Source: Chloroflexota bacterium (GTDB taxonomy: Bacteria; Chloroflexota; Limnocylindria; Limnocylindrales; CSP1-4). From it: 64,000 bases of DNA. The translations under genes and the position numbers were made by a program. Below the pieces are notes generated by a model, which was not told the DNA's origin, searched no databases, and saw nothing but the letters and a program-made list of their open reading frames with translations. Each line of letters opens with the position of its first letter. Positions within the stretch are counted from its first letter, which is position 1. Below are positions 29,365-39,259 of this stretch, piece by piece. The stretch covers positions 156,740 to 220,739 of the forward strand of contig JAJZRG010000002.1 in assembly GCA_021802825.1 (NCBI GenBank), given 5' to 3'.

Positions 29365-30053
29365 AGCTCGCCCGTGGTCGCCACCTCGTGGAGCCGATCC
29401 GGAGCCAGGAGCACGACACCGTGCCTGGTGCTCTCGATCAGGCCTGCCTCACGGAAGTCGCGGAGCGTCCTCGCGACAACCTCGCGTGCCGTGCCCACGG
29501 CATCAGCGAGAGCCTGCTGGCTGACCGGCGCAGGAAGCAGCACGTCGCGTTGTCGCTCTGCGGCGAGGTCGAGCAGGTGACGGGCGAGTCGTTGCCTCAC
29601 CGACCCGAAGACCGTTCCACCGAAGGCATCGAGGACGGCGTACAGGAGGCGCGTGACCTCCTCGGCGAGTCGCCAAGCGATACCCGCGTCGGCCATCGCG
29701 ATCGCGCGGACGGTGGCGCTGGGGAACAGCAGCAGGCTGCTGTCGGTCACGGCCTGGGCGCTCACGGCAACGGGTCCGCCGACGGCCATCGGTACCCCGA
29801 CCGCGGCTCCCGAGCGTGCATACCGCACCGTGATCTGGCGGCCTTCTGCGGAGGTCAGATAGATCCGGACGAGCCCGGCCACCACGAGTCCCGTTCGCGC
29901 CGGATCCTCGTCGCGGTACAGGACGCTCCCGGCCGGCACGTCGAGTCGGATCGCATCAGCGAATAGGCGAGCCTGGGTTTCCGACGCCACGCTGCCCAGG
30001 AAGCTGCGTGCGATCGCCACCTCGACTTGCGGATCGGTCTTCGAGGACCCCAC
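29361..30053 (-). CDS. Crp/Fnr-family transcription regulator
   Basis: 230 aa from GTG 30053 (VGSSKTDPQ); upstream codons in frame look non-coding. An N-terminal cyclic-nucleotide-binding-like beta roll (about 20-125, with VPAGSVLYRDEDPA) leads through a long dimer helix to a C-terminal HTH: VSQQALADAVGTAREVVARTLRDF, shown here in part as TAREVVARTL. No Cys cluster is present, so it is not an Fe-S Fnr. The recognition helix keeps the Crp residues Arg, Glu and Arg. First gene of an apparent three-gene unit with the hydrolase and SRPBCC protein. Confidence 0.82.
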   Translation of the reverse strand: MGSSKTDPQVEVAIARSFLGSVASETQARLFADAIRLDVPAGSVLYRDEDPARTGLVVAGLVRIYLTSAEGRQITVRYARSGAAVGVPMAVGGPVAVSAQAVTDSSLLLFPSATVRAIAMADAGIAWRLAEEVTRLLYAVLDAFGGTVFGSVRQRLARHLLDLAAERQRDVLLPAPVSQQALADAVGTAREVVARTLRDFREAGLIESTRHGVVLLAPDRLHEVATTGEL

Positions 30054-30439
30054 GGTGCCACCGTACCATCGGACGCCCGGGCGGCACACCGAACCCTGGA
30101 GGTGGAGCACGGCTCCGCTGGCGGCACGATCTTGCCATGGTGTGGGGTGTGCGGGTCCTCCTGGGCGATGGTCCGGGCGCTGCTTCGCATCGACATGTGC
30201 CGCCCGCGTCAGAGCCGGGAGCGGTCGAAGCAGGGTTCGCCGCCCACCCGCGCACGTGCCGTGTGACGGCCGCACCTGCGAGCCCGACCCGCGGCGCCAT
30301 GATGCTGCCCGGTCGCGATCGAGCGCGCGTCGCAAGCCCCTGGCCACGTGCGTCGCGTCGGTACCTCCGGGTCATTGCCCCGATCCCTCTCGGAGCCGAA
30401 CGTAGGCACCTCATCACCGTTTGAGGGAGCGCGCACAGG

Positions 30440-33264
30440 ATGCACCGCCCGAGCGGGCGTCCAGCCGGGATGTCGGCCGGGATCATCGTTCTTGCGTATG
30501 TCGTCAGTGCGGTCCTGTGGATCGCCCTGAGCGATCGCCTACTCAGCGCCCTCGTCAGCGACCCCGCAGTGCTGGGCACGATCTCCACGCTCAAGGGCTG
30601 GGCCTTTGTGGCGTTCACCGGTGCGGTGTTGGCCGGCATGCTCCGCCGCTACGACGCCCAGCGCGCCCGCTAGGCCAGCGAGCTCGAGGCGCGCGAGAGC
30701 CGCTTCCGCCTGCTCGCCGAGCACGCCCAGGATGTCATCTCTCGCTTTCGGGTCCTGCCAACCCCGGCCTTCGAGTGCGTGAGCCCATCGGTCGAGGCCG
30801 TGCTCGGGTACCCGCCGGACGCGTTCTACGCCGATCCCGGTCTCATGGCGCGGCTGGTTCACCCGGACGACCGCCACCTTCTCGATCCCGGTTCAGGCGC
30901 GCCGCCGGTGACGGAAGCGACCCTCATGCGGCGGTGCCACACGGACGGTCGCTGGGTGTGGCTCGAGCAGCGGAGCACCCCGGTCCTGGATGCGGAGGGC
31001 AGGCTCGTCGCGATCGAGGGCGTGGTGCGCGACGTCAGCGATCGGCAGGTTGCGCAAGCCCACCTGACCCGGCTCAACCGGATCCTGCGGACGCTGAGCG
31101 CGGCGAACGAAGGGCTGGTGCGCGCGGAGACCGAACCCGCACTCCTTGCGACTATCTGCCGGACCGTTGTCGAGCAGGGTGGCTTCAGGTTCGCCTGGGT
31201 CGGCTATCGCGAGGAGGATCCGACCGGCACCGTGCGCCCGATGGCCCATGCCGGGTACGAGGCGGGCTACCTCGCCAGCGTCACCGTCAGCTGGCACGAC
31301 ACCGAGCATGGCCGAGGCCCCGCGGGCGTCGCGATCCGGTCGGGGCGCCCGGTCATCAGCCGCGACCTCGCCGCGGACCCCGCCATGGCGCCCTGGGCCC
31401 CTGAGGCGCTGGCGCGTGGCTACGCGTCGGTGGCTGCCCTGCCGCTTGCCCGCGACGGCGAGGTCTTCGGGGTGCTCGTGATCTACTCGGACGAGTGCAA
31501 TGCCTTCGGCGACGAGGAGATCGTGCTCCTCGAGGAGCTCACGGCGGACCTCGCCTACAGCGTGGGCACCCTCAGGGCGCGCGCCGCCCGCGCGGCCGGC
31601 GACGCGGAGCGGACGCGCCTCGCCACCGCCATCGAGCAGACGGCCGAGTCGGTCGTGATCACCGATCCGGATGCGAACATCGTCTACGTCAACCCGGCCT
31701 TCGAGCGGATAACCGGCTACACCGCCGCCGAGGTAATCGGCCGGAACCCGCGGTTCCTCCAGAGCGGGGTCCAGCAGCCCGCGGTCTACGCCGACATGTG
31801 GTCGACGCTCACGGCCGGCGGGACCTGGACGGGTGAGCTCGTCAATCGCCGCAAGGACGGGACCACGCACACCGAGGAGGCTTCGATCACGCCGGTCGTT
31901 GATGCCCAGGGTGCCCTCGCCTCCTACGTGGCCGTCAAGCGCGACGTCACCCATCTGCGCGAAGTCGAGGCAAGCCTCGCTGGTTCCGCCCGCGAGCGCG
32001 CCCAGATTGCCGCGACCTTGAGCCAGCTCCAAGCGGGCGAGACACCCGAGGTCACCGGGCAGGCGATCGCTGACGCGCTGCTCGGCCTCGACGGGATGGA
32101 CTCGCCGACGGTCCTGGCCTTCGATGAGTCCGGCAGAGCCGTCGTCCTCGGCAGAGGTGCCGGGTGCGTCGGCCCCGCCGAGGTCGGCGAAACGCTCCCC
32201 GCGAGCCGGTCGGCGCACCTGCTCGAGCGGGCGCGGGCAGGCGGCTGGACGGAACGATGGGTGCCACGTCCGGAGGACGGCGAGTACGGGTCCGGTACGC
32301 CGCCACCGGATTGAAGGCGACCGCGTATGCGCCGATCGTGGGCAAGGACGGACCGATCGGGCTCCTGGTCGTCGGGACGAGCGACCCGGTCCGTGCCGAT
32401 CGCCTCGCCGACCAGATCCCCGCACTCGTCGAGTTCGCGCCGACCGCACGGCTGCTCCTCGAGAAGCCACTCCAGGTGCGCCACGAGCTGGCCCGGTCAC
32501 GGACGCGGATCGAGGCGATCATTGCCGCGGGCGCCTTCCATCCGGTCTTCCAGCCGCTGGTGCATCTCGCCACGCGCCGGCCGATCGGGTACGAGGCCCT
32601 CACGCGGTTCAACGACGGCACGCCGCCGGACCTCGTCTTCGCCGACGCCCGACGGTGCGGGCTCGAGCGCGAGCTCGAGTCCGTGACCCTGCGCGCGGCG
32701 GTCGCGGCATCAGGGGAGTTGCCGACCGGGAGCTCCCTCAGCCTGAACGTGTCGCCGGCGTTCATCCTGGCCGGTGACGAGCTGCGCGGGATCCTGGCCG
32801 CCCGGACACGGCCGATCGTCCTCGAGGTCACCGAGCACGATTCGATCGATGACTACGGGGCCCTCCGGTCGGCTTTCGTCGCCCTCGGCTCGGGTCTCCG
32901 CCTCGCGGTCGACGACGCCGGTGCCGGCGTCGCGAACTTCAATCACCTCGTCGAGCTCCGGCCACAGTTCGTGAAGATCGACATCGGTCTCGTCCGTGGC
33001 GTGAATGCCGATCTCACCCGCCAGGCGCTCATCGTCGCTCTCCTCCACTTCGCGAGCGCGACTGATTGCCATGTCGTCGCCGAGGGGATCGAGACCGAGG
33101 CCGAGCGTGCGGTCGTCGAGAAGCTCGAGGTCCAGTTCGGCCAGGGATACCTCTTCGGGCGGCCCGCCGACGCCTCGACCTGGGCGGCGGCGGAGGCGCC
33201 CTCACCCCGGCGCCGAAGTGCAGCTCTGCGCTCGATCTCGGGTGGACGCCAGCGCCACGGGTGA
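30440..33264 (+). pseudogene. Membrane PAS-GAF-PAS-GAF-EAL protein, broken by a stop codon and a frameshift
   Basis: The N-terminus (77 codons) has two transmembrane helices of a common sensor type (WIALSDRLLSALVSDP, then KGWAFVAFTG). An in-frame TAG at 30671-30673 follows RRYDAQRAR, and the same frame then continues without a gap (ASELEARESRFRLLAEHAQD) through PAS, GAF and PAS domains to about 32290. There a one-base loss shifts into the frame that carries YAATGLKATAYAP and the EAL domain (GYEALTRF, NVSP, EVTEH, VDDAGAG, VKIDIG, VAEGIET). EAL residues are intact, so the part downstream could still be active if expressed. Most likely a decaying phosphodiesterase gene. Confidence 0.8.
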
Positions 33265-33332
33265 GCGAAGCCTGCCCGAGCGCGGTCACGACGTTGCCAC
33301 GGTGGGGTGCGACCGCGCAGGATTGGTGCGAC

Positions 33333-34205
33333 ATGGCGATCATTGATCCAGGCTCCGTCTACGGCGAACTCCTCGGCCGCCTGCTGTCAGCGGGGGAGAT
33401 CCTGTGGGAACAGCGCCAGGATTCCGACGTCCGCACATGGGTTCGTTTCTGGGCCATCGGACTGGGCTTCCTTGGGCCCGCCTCAAGCGAAGCCCAAGAT
33501 GCCGGTGCCGCCTTGCAGGAGTCGACAGGCTTGGCGGAGGGCTCCTTGACGGATCCGGCCCGGGAGGCTGTCCTTCGGATATTCCGCACGAACGAGGTCG
33601 AGCAATACCATGAGCTCTGCCTCATCGCGTTGAGCCAGCCCCTGCTTGAGGCGCTCGCAACCACATACCTCGATTCGCCGAGAGAGCCAGCCGGGTATCG
33701 GCCGGGAGACCGAGTCCCGCTTCGTTGGCGCGAGATGCTCCAACAGCTGGAGGCCAACCCCTCGCCGTCGACGAAACTGCTCGAAGCCGCCCGTCTTGTC
33801 GAGGTGACACTCGGGACCGGCCGAAATCGGCTCATCGCTCACGTGGCGCCCGGATCCTTGAGCGTGGGGCCCCTACGCGACGCCGATGGCAGCAAGCGGT
33901 GGAGTGGGCGGATCTTCCTCGACCACGGGCCCGCCAAGGAACAGGCTCTGGTGATCCTGAACGAGCTCAATGCGCAGCTGGCGTTCGAGGAGCGCTGCGA
34001 AGAGTCGAACATCTACGAGCTCGGCCGCAAGCTGCTCCTCAAGGCGGGCCGGATGCCCGTCGCCTGGGGTGACCGGCTTCAGTCGGTCGCTGTCGCTGCC
34101 GGCTTTCAGCTGGACTTCGTCGCTGGGGCGACTCGCCTCGTCGAGCTCGTGGAGGCGGTCGCAGCGGCGGACCCCCACGCTAGGATCGCCGCCTCGGGAC
34201 AGTGA
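33333..34205 (+). CDS. Hypothetical protein
   Basis: 290 aa from ATG 33333. Mostly helical with even charge distribution; no membrane segment. Segments such as VRTWVRFWAIGLGFLGP and NELNAQLAFEERCEESN stand out but match no family known to me. Isolated between two EAL genes; no coupled neighbour. The frame extends upstream without a start that makes sense. Confidence 0.5.
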   Translation: MAIIDPGSVYGELLGRLLSAGEILWEQRQDSDVRTWVRFWAIGLGFLGPASSEAQDAGAALQESTGLAEGSLTDPAREAVLRIFRTNEVEQYHELCLIALSQPLLEALATTYLDSPREPAGYRPGDRVPLRWREMLQQLEANPSPSTKLLEAARLVEVTLGTGRNRLIAHVAPGSLSVGPLRDADGSKRWSGRIFLDHGPAKEQALVILNELNAQLAFEERCEESNIYELGRKLLLKAGRMPVAWGDRLQSVAVAAGFQLDFVAGATRLVELVEAVAAADPHARIAASGQ

Positions 34206-34373
34206 ACCTCCACGATCCGTTCATCGTGTCGGGGATCTACGGAGCCCAATCGGGGCGATGGATCGAGCGCGACGGCGGCCGCCACGGCGGGACCATCGGG
34301 TCATTCCCAGCACAAGCTCCGTGAGCGCATGGTGTGGGCATGTGGACGGCCCTAGATTCGGGAACCGCTGCGG

Positions 34374-34703
34374 ATGGTCCTCCTGAGGCCGCCCGCGGCC
34401 GACGCCGGGCGCCCCGCCCCGCACCCAGATGGACGACTGCCTGTGACCGTGGCGGAGCTCGCCGCGTGCCCGGACGACTCGGCCCGCGGCGGTCGCCTGG
34501 CCCTCAGGGTGAACAGGGCCATCAACCTGGAGATGACCCAACCCTTGCTTGAGTCCGGCGACACGTTGGCGCGGCGCCTCGATGACAGCCACGGCCTCCA
34601 GGTCAGGTCGATTGTCATCGCGCGAGCCGACATCGTCGCGTTGGTGGACGCGGGTCTCCGTGCCGATCTCACAGGAGGTGCCTCGAACGCCGGACACCCA
34701 TGA
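34374..34703 (+). CDS. Possible small hypothetical protein
   Basis: 109 aa. The C-terminal 80 residues (from VTVAELAACP) look like a small alpha/beta protein (SIVIARADIVALVDAGL), while the first 22 residues look spurious; the true start may be the GTG at 34443. It ends 46 nt before the large EAL gene. Function unknown. Confidence 0.35.
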   Translation: MVLLRPPAADAGRPAPHPDGRLPVTVAELAACPDDSARGGRLALRVNRAINLEMTQPLLESGDTLARRLDDSHGLQVRSIVIARADIVALVDAGLRADLTGGASNAGHP

Positions 34704-34749
34704 GCCACGATCGCGACGCCGGGGGCGTGATCGTCGCCACAGGTGGGGC

Positions 34750-37700
34750 ATGACGGGGTCCGGAGCCGGACCCCGCCGGGGCGGCGGTCAGCGGAACGTT
34801 CCGGGCGTCGCGGGAGCCATCCCGAAGCCCCGGCCGACGGCTCTGCCCGGCGCCGTGCGACCCACCGCGCGGCTGGGTCTCGACGATCACGACCGTGCCC
34901 TTGTGATCATCGGTTCCGGCCGACGCGCCCTGCTGCGAGCGACGAGCGAGGCGGAGCTGCTCGACCTGATCTGCCGGATCGCCGTCGAGGAGGCCGGGTA
35001 TCGACTCGCCTGGGTCGGGTTCGCCCAGGACGATCGCGAGCGGACCGTCCGCCCGGTCGCCCAGGCCGGCTACGAAGCCGGGTATCTCGAATCGATCACC
35101 GTCAGCTGGGGAGACACCCCGCTCGGTCACGGTCCAATCGGGACGGCGATCCGGACGGGCCGACCCGTCGTCGGCCGAAGCTTCCTGACTGGCGCCGAGC
35201 TCGCCCCCTGGCGTGACGAGGCGACCCGGCACGGCTTCGCCGCGTCGCTCGCGCTGCCGCTGCTGGCCTCGGACACGCCGTTCGGGGCGCTCGCGATCTA
35301 TGCGACCGCTCCCGATGCGTTCAGCTCGGAGGACGTGGGGCTGCTCACCAGTCTGGCCGACGACCTCGCCCTGGGCATCACCACGCTTCGGACGCACGCG
35401 GCGCTCGTAGAGAGCCTCCGCCGGAGCGAGCGGAACCTGGCCGAGGCGCAGCGGATCGCCCACATCGGCAGCTGGGAGTGGGACCTCGCCGCGGACACCG
35501 CCCAGCGTTCGGACGAGCTCCACCGGATCTACGGGGTCGAGCCCGGCGCGATCCCGGGGACGACCGAGGCGTTCCTCGCCTTCGTCCATCCGGACGATCG
35601 GGCCCGGGTGCAGGCGGCCGAGCGGGCGGCGATCGGGAGTGGCGACCGGTACCACCTCGACTACCGGACGATCCGCCCGGACGGCACCGCCAGGATCGTC
35701 CACGAGCAGGGGGAGGTCATCCGCGATCCGTCGGGCACGCCGCTCCGGCTGGTCGGCACCGCCCAGGACATCACCGAGCGATGGCAGCTCGAGGCGCGGC
35801 AGGCGATGCTCGCCCGGCTGCTCGATGAGGTCAGCAGCGAGATCTACGTCTTCGACGCCGAGACCCTCCGCTTCAGCGCGGCGAACGCCGGCGCCCTGCG
35901 GAACCTCGGCTACTCGCTCGGCGAGCTCGGCGAGCTGACACCGCTCGACCTCAAGCCCGAGCACACGATGGCCTCGTTCGCCGAGCTCCTCGCCCCGCTT
36001 CGCACCGAAGCGCGGGAGCAGGTCGTGTTCCAGACGACCCACCGCCGCAAGGACGGCTCCACGTACCCAGTCGAGGTGCGCGTCCACCTCCTCGCGAACG
36101 AGACGCCGCCGGCATTCGTCGGCATCGTCCAGGACATCACCGAGCGGGTCGCGGCGGAGGATGAGCGGGCGCGGCTGGTCGCGGCGGTCGAGCAGACCGC
36201 CGACGCTGTCTGGATCAAGGACGCGGACGGCAGCATCGTCACGTACGTCAACCGATCCTTCTGCCGGCTCTACGGCTACGAGCCGGACGAGATCGTCGGT
36301 CGCCACGCGGGGATCCTTCACAGCGGACGCCACGAAACGGCGTTCTTCGATTCGATCTGGGCCTCGGTGGGGTCGGGCGAGACCTGGACCGGCTCGATCG
36401 TCAACCGCCGCAAGGACGGCACCCTCGTCGAGGTCGAGGCCGTGATCTCTGGGATCCGCGGCGCCTCGGGCCGACTGGTCAGCTACATGCAGACGGACCG
36501 CGACGTGACGCGCGAGCGCGCGCTCGAGAACGCCCTCGAGCGCGATGCCCGTGAGCGGGAGATGATCGAGGCCTCGCTCGCCCGGATCAACCCGGCCGAC
36601 ACGCCCGAGGCGATCGCCGCCACGGCCTGTGCCGAGATCATCCGACTCCCCGAGATCCACTCGGCCTGGGCGATCGGGATCGGGGCCGACCACGGGCGGA
36701 TCCTGGCCGCGGCCGGGCGCGTGGGGCAGGTCCTCTCGGCCGGGCACGTCGTTGGAGATGCCCCGGTGCGCCACCTTCGCGAACGGGCAGCGACCGGCCC
36801 ATGGTCCGAGACCTGGCAGGCCCGGACCGACGACGGCCCTTATGGACAGGCGATCACCGCGTCCGGCCTCCACAGCGCGGTCTTCGCCCCGCTCCGGGGC
36901 CCCCACGGCGTCGTCGGTGTGATCGCCGTCGGCGTCCACGGCGCGACGAACGCGGAGCGGCTCCTCGAGCGCCTGCCGGCCCTCGCCACCTTCGGCGCCA
37001 TCGTGGGGGCGCTGGTCAGCCCTGGGCTCGAGACTCGTCATCGAGAGGACGACGCCCGGGCGCGCATCGAGGCGATCCTGGATGCGGAAGCCCTCACCCC
37101 TTTCTTCCAGCCGATCGTCGAGCTCCACACCGGCGAGGTCGTCGGCTACGAGGCGCTCAGCCGCTTTGCCGGCGGCGCCTCGCCCGACATCGTGTTCAGG
37201 ACGGCCGTCCGCGCCGGGCTCGGGATCGAGCTCGAGACGGCCACGCTCCGTGCCGCCCTCGAGGCTGGAACGGTGCTCCCGTCCGGCGCCTACCTGAGCC
37301 TGAACGCCTCACCGGCGCTGATCAGGTCGAGGGAGCTGCGAGAGCTCCTGGGCGGCGTCGGTCGATCGATCGTCATCGAGATCACGGAGCACGTGGCGAT
37401 CGACGACTACGCGGCGCTTCGCCTGGAGCTGGCGGCGCTCGGGCCAACCGTTCGCCTCGCGGTTGACGACGCCGGCGCCGGGTACGCCAGCCTCCGCCAC
37501 ATCCTCGAGCTCGCACCCGACCTCGTGAAGCTCGACATCGGGCTCATCCGCGGGATCGATGCCGATCCGGCCCGCCAGGCGCTGATCGCCGGGATGGGCT
37601 ACTTCGCGGTCAAGCGCAAGCTCCGGCTGATCGCCGAGGGAATCGAGACCCGCGCCGAGCTCGAGGCGCTGCGCGGCCTCGCCGTCGGATATGGCCAGGG

Positions 37701-37776
37701 CTATCTGCTTGGCCGCCCGCAGGACGGTCGCGGGCCGGGACCGTGGCCGACCCGGCTCAGCGTGGCGGCGTCGTAG
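34750..37776 (+). CDS. Soluble GAF-PAS-PAS-PAS-GAF-EAL protein, predicted c-di-GMP phosphodiesterase
   Basis: 1008 aa from ATG 34750 (AGGTGGGG just upstream). After a basic N-terminus come a GAF domain (about 45-205), three PAS domains (about 225-345, 350-470, 475-600), a second GAF (615-770) and an EAL domain (780-995). The EAL domain keeps GYEALSRF, SLNASP, EITEH, VDDAGAG, VKLDIG and IAEGIET. No GGDEF and no transmembrane helix. From the last PAS to the C-terminus (GRPQDGRGPGPWP) it closely follows the 24068-26308 protein, so the two are recent paralogues in opposite orientation. Confidence 0.88.
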   Translation: MTGSGAGPRRGGGQRNVPGVAGAIPKPRPTALPGAVRPTARLGLDDHDRALVIIGSGRRALLRATSEAELLDLICRIAVEEAGYRLAWVGFAQDDRERTVRPVAQAGYEAGYLESITVSWGDTPLGHGPIGTAIRTGRPVVGRSFLTGAELAPWRDEATRHGFAASLALPLLASDTPFGALAIYATAPDAFSSEDVGLLTSLADDLALGITTLRTHAALVESLRRSERNLAEAQRIAHIGSWEWDLAADTAQRSDELHRIYGVEPGAIPGTTEAFLAFVHPDDRARVQAAERAAIGSGDRYHLDYRTIRPDGTARIVHEQGEVIRDPSGTPLRLVGTAQDITERWQLEARQAMLARLLDEVSSEIYVFDAETLRFSAANAGALRNLGYSLGELGELTPLDLKPEHTMASFAELLAPLRTEAREQVVFQTTHRRKDGSTYPVEVRVHLLANETPPAFVGIVQDITERVAAEDERARLVAAVEQTADAVWIKDADGSIVTYVNRSFCRLYGYEPDEIVGRHAGILHSGRHETAFFDSIWASVGSGETWTGSIVNRRKDGTLVEVEAVISGIRGASGRLVSYMQTDRDVTRERALENALERDAREREMIEASLARINPADTPEAIAATACAEIIRLPEIHSAWAIGIGADHGRILAAAGRVGQVLSAGHVVGDAPVRHLRERAATGPWSETWQARTDDGPYGQAITASGLHSAVFAPLRGPHGVVGVIAVGVHGATNAERLLERLPALATFGAIVGALVSPGLETRHREDDARARIEAILDAEALTPFFQPIVELHTGEVVGYEALSRFAGGASPDIVFRTAVRAGLGIELETATLRAALEAGTVLPSGAYLSLNASPALIRSRELRELLGGVGRSIVIEITEHVAIDDYAALRLELAALGPTVRLAVDDAGAGYASLRHILELAPDLVKLDIGLIRGIDADPARQALIAGMGYFAVKRKLRLIAEGIETRAELEALRGLAVGYGQGYLLGRPQDGRGPGPWPTRLSVAAS

Positions 37777-37956
37777 GGGCCACGGGCACCCGGGGGACTC
37801 GACGCATCTTGCGCCGGCCACGGTCGTCGATCGACGCGATGGGTTCATAGTGTTCGCCTGGACCGACGCGGACGAACGAGGCGCCGTGGATCCCCACGAG
37901 CATCCGTCCAGCTGCCGCAGAACCGAGGGGCTCCGACGCAGAACCGGGGTGGGCGA

Positions 37957-38877
37957 TTGGGACGTGCAGGCCGGCACAAGAGACCGCACCCTGACCAGAG
38001 GCCGATCGGGCCCAAGCCAGGGACCGAGAAGCTCGCACTCGACATCTCGAAGGTGCCGACGGTCGAACAGGGCCTCGCTGACGCTGCCGAGCGTGACCGC
38101 GGGTTCATTGAGATCGCCAAGGCCGCGTTCGGCGACGGCGACGACAAGGCGCTCTTCGAGCAGCACCTCGCCTTCCTCTCGTTCATCAACCGGGCGACGT
38201 CGCTCCACCGGGGCATTGTGTCGGCCGTCCGCGAGGAGAACCCACACGTCGCGTTCACGCTGTTGCGGGCCTACCTCGAGCTCGTGGTGCTCGTCTACTA
38301 CGTCGACTCGAACCGCGGGTACCTCGGGGCCCTCAAGCGACCGATGGCTGAGCTGCCACCGCACACGCGAGAGCGCTTCTCGGACCTGTTCGAGTTCGCG
38401 GGACGCGAGCTGGCGGGCGTCGTCACGACGTACGAGGCCCTCAACGAGATGGCCCATTTCGGGTCGACCGCGCTCTGGCACCCGTTCGTCCTGTCCGGTG
38501 AGGAAGAGCGCCGGATCGCCTTTTCGACGGCGCCCGGGTGGCGCAAGCCTGACGACGCCCGGACCGTCCTCACGATGCTCCAGGACTCGGACGACGCGAT
38601 GGCCGAGACGCTTCGCCGCTACTCCGCCCACCACGTCATGCCGCATGTGGAGCGCTACCAGGGGCGCCGGCGGATCCTGGACGCTCTCGTCGGCACCGGT
38701 GGCACGATCGTGGACGACGACGCGGGCGAGTTCACACTGCCGTCCCATCTGGTCGAGGAAGCGACCGCCGCTGGTCTCGTCGTCTACTGCGAGGAACACC
38801 AGGCGCCCGAGCTCGCCGAGGGCATCACGCCGGATCGGGTCGAGGAGTGGCTCGCTGCACGGCAGGGAAGCAGCTGA
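37957..38877 (+). CDS. Hypothetical helical protein
   Basis: 306 aa, with a TTG start as the longest option; the first 25 residues are basic and doubtful. The core is helical: AFTLLRAYLELVVLVYYV and TYEALNEMAHFGSTALW resemble the helix pairs of HEPN-like or DUF5677-type proteins, which often belong to toxin or defence loci, but the R-x(4)-H motif is not clear. Lies next to a TIR-like gene. Confidence 0.5.
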   Translation: MGRAGRHKRPHPDQRPIGPKPGTEKLALDISKVPTVEQGLADAAERDRGFIEIAKAAFGDGDDKALFEQHLAFLSFINRATSLHRGIVSAVREENPHVAFTLLRAYLELVVLVYYVDSNRGYLGALKRPMAELPPHTRERFSDLFEFAGRELAGVVTTYEALNEMAHFGSTALWHPFVLSGEEERRIAFSTAPGWRKPDDARTVLTMLQDSDDAMAETLRRYSAHHVMPHVERYQGRRRILDALVGTGGTIVDDDAGEFTLPSHLVEEATAAGLVVYCEEHQAPELAEGITPDRVEEWLAARQGSS

Positions 38878-38985
38878 CTACGAGCGGTCAATCGAGCCCA
38901 GAACGCGGCGAGGTTGCCAGAGCCAGCGACGGAACGCTCGCCCGAGCCCCGTAGTGGGCCGGGCACCTCAATAGCGGGGTGTGTA

Positions 38986-39004
38986 GCGGCGATACACTCG
39001 CCGC
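38986..39004. terminator. Hairpin GCGGCGA-TACAC-TCGCCGC
   Basis: A perfect 7-bp stem with a 5-nt loop, between the 37957-38877 gene and the small gene at 39041. There is no T-run, so it may be a terminator, an RNA hairpin or a protein site. Confidence 0.35.
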
Positions 39005-39040
39005 ACGTGATCGAACTGCCTGCCTCCACTGAGTACCGCC

Positions 39041-39259
39041 GTGTTTGATCCCCGTCACGCGAACGTCGACCCGAGCATAGCGGGGCTGGTGCGGGAGATC
39101 CGCGAGTGGGAGATCAAGCTTCTATCGGCGCGGACGCAGCAGCAGAAACTGATCATCCGCGGAGAGATCGGCCACCTCCGCGCCAGGTTCCTTCACCACC
39201 AGGACGAGCCGTGGCCCGTGGACGTCGAACGAGTGCGAGAGGGAGCGGGCGAGCGGTGA
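39041..39259 (+). CDS. Small protein upstream of the TIR-like gene
   Basis: 72 aa, GTG start. Helical, highly charged (VREIREWEIKLLSARTQQQ). The stop overlaps the GTG of the TIR-like gene by 3 nt, so translation is coupled, which supports a real gene and a shared role. Family not recognised. It could be an antitoxin-like or sensing partner of the TIR protein, but nothing in the sequence shows this. Confidence 0.5.
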   Translation: MFDPRHANVDPSIAGLVREIREWEIKLLSARTQQQKLIIRGEIGHLRARFLHHQDEPWPVDVERVREGAGER

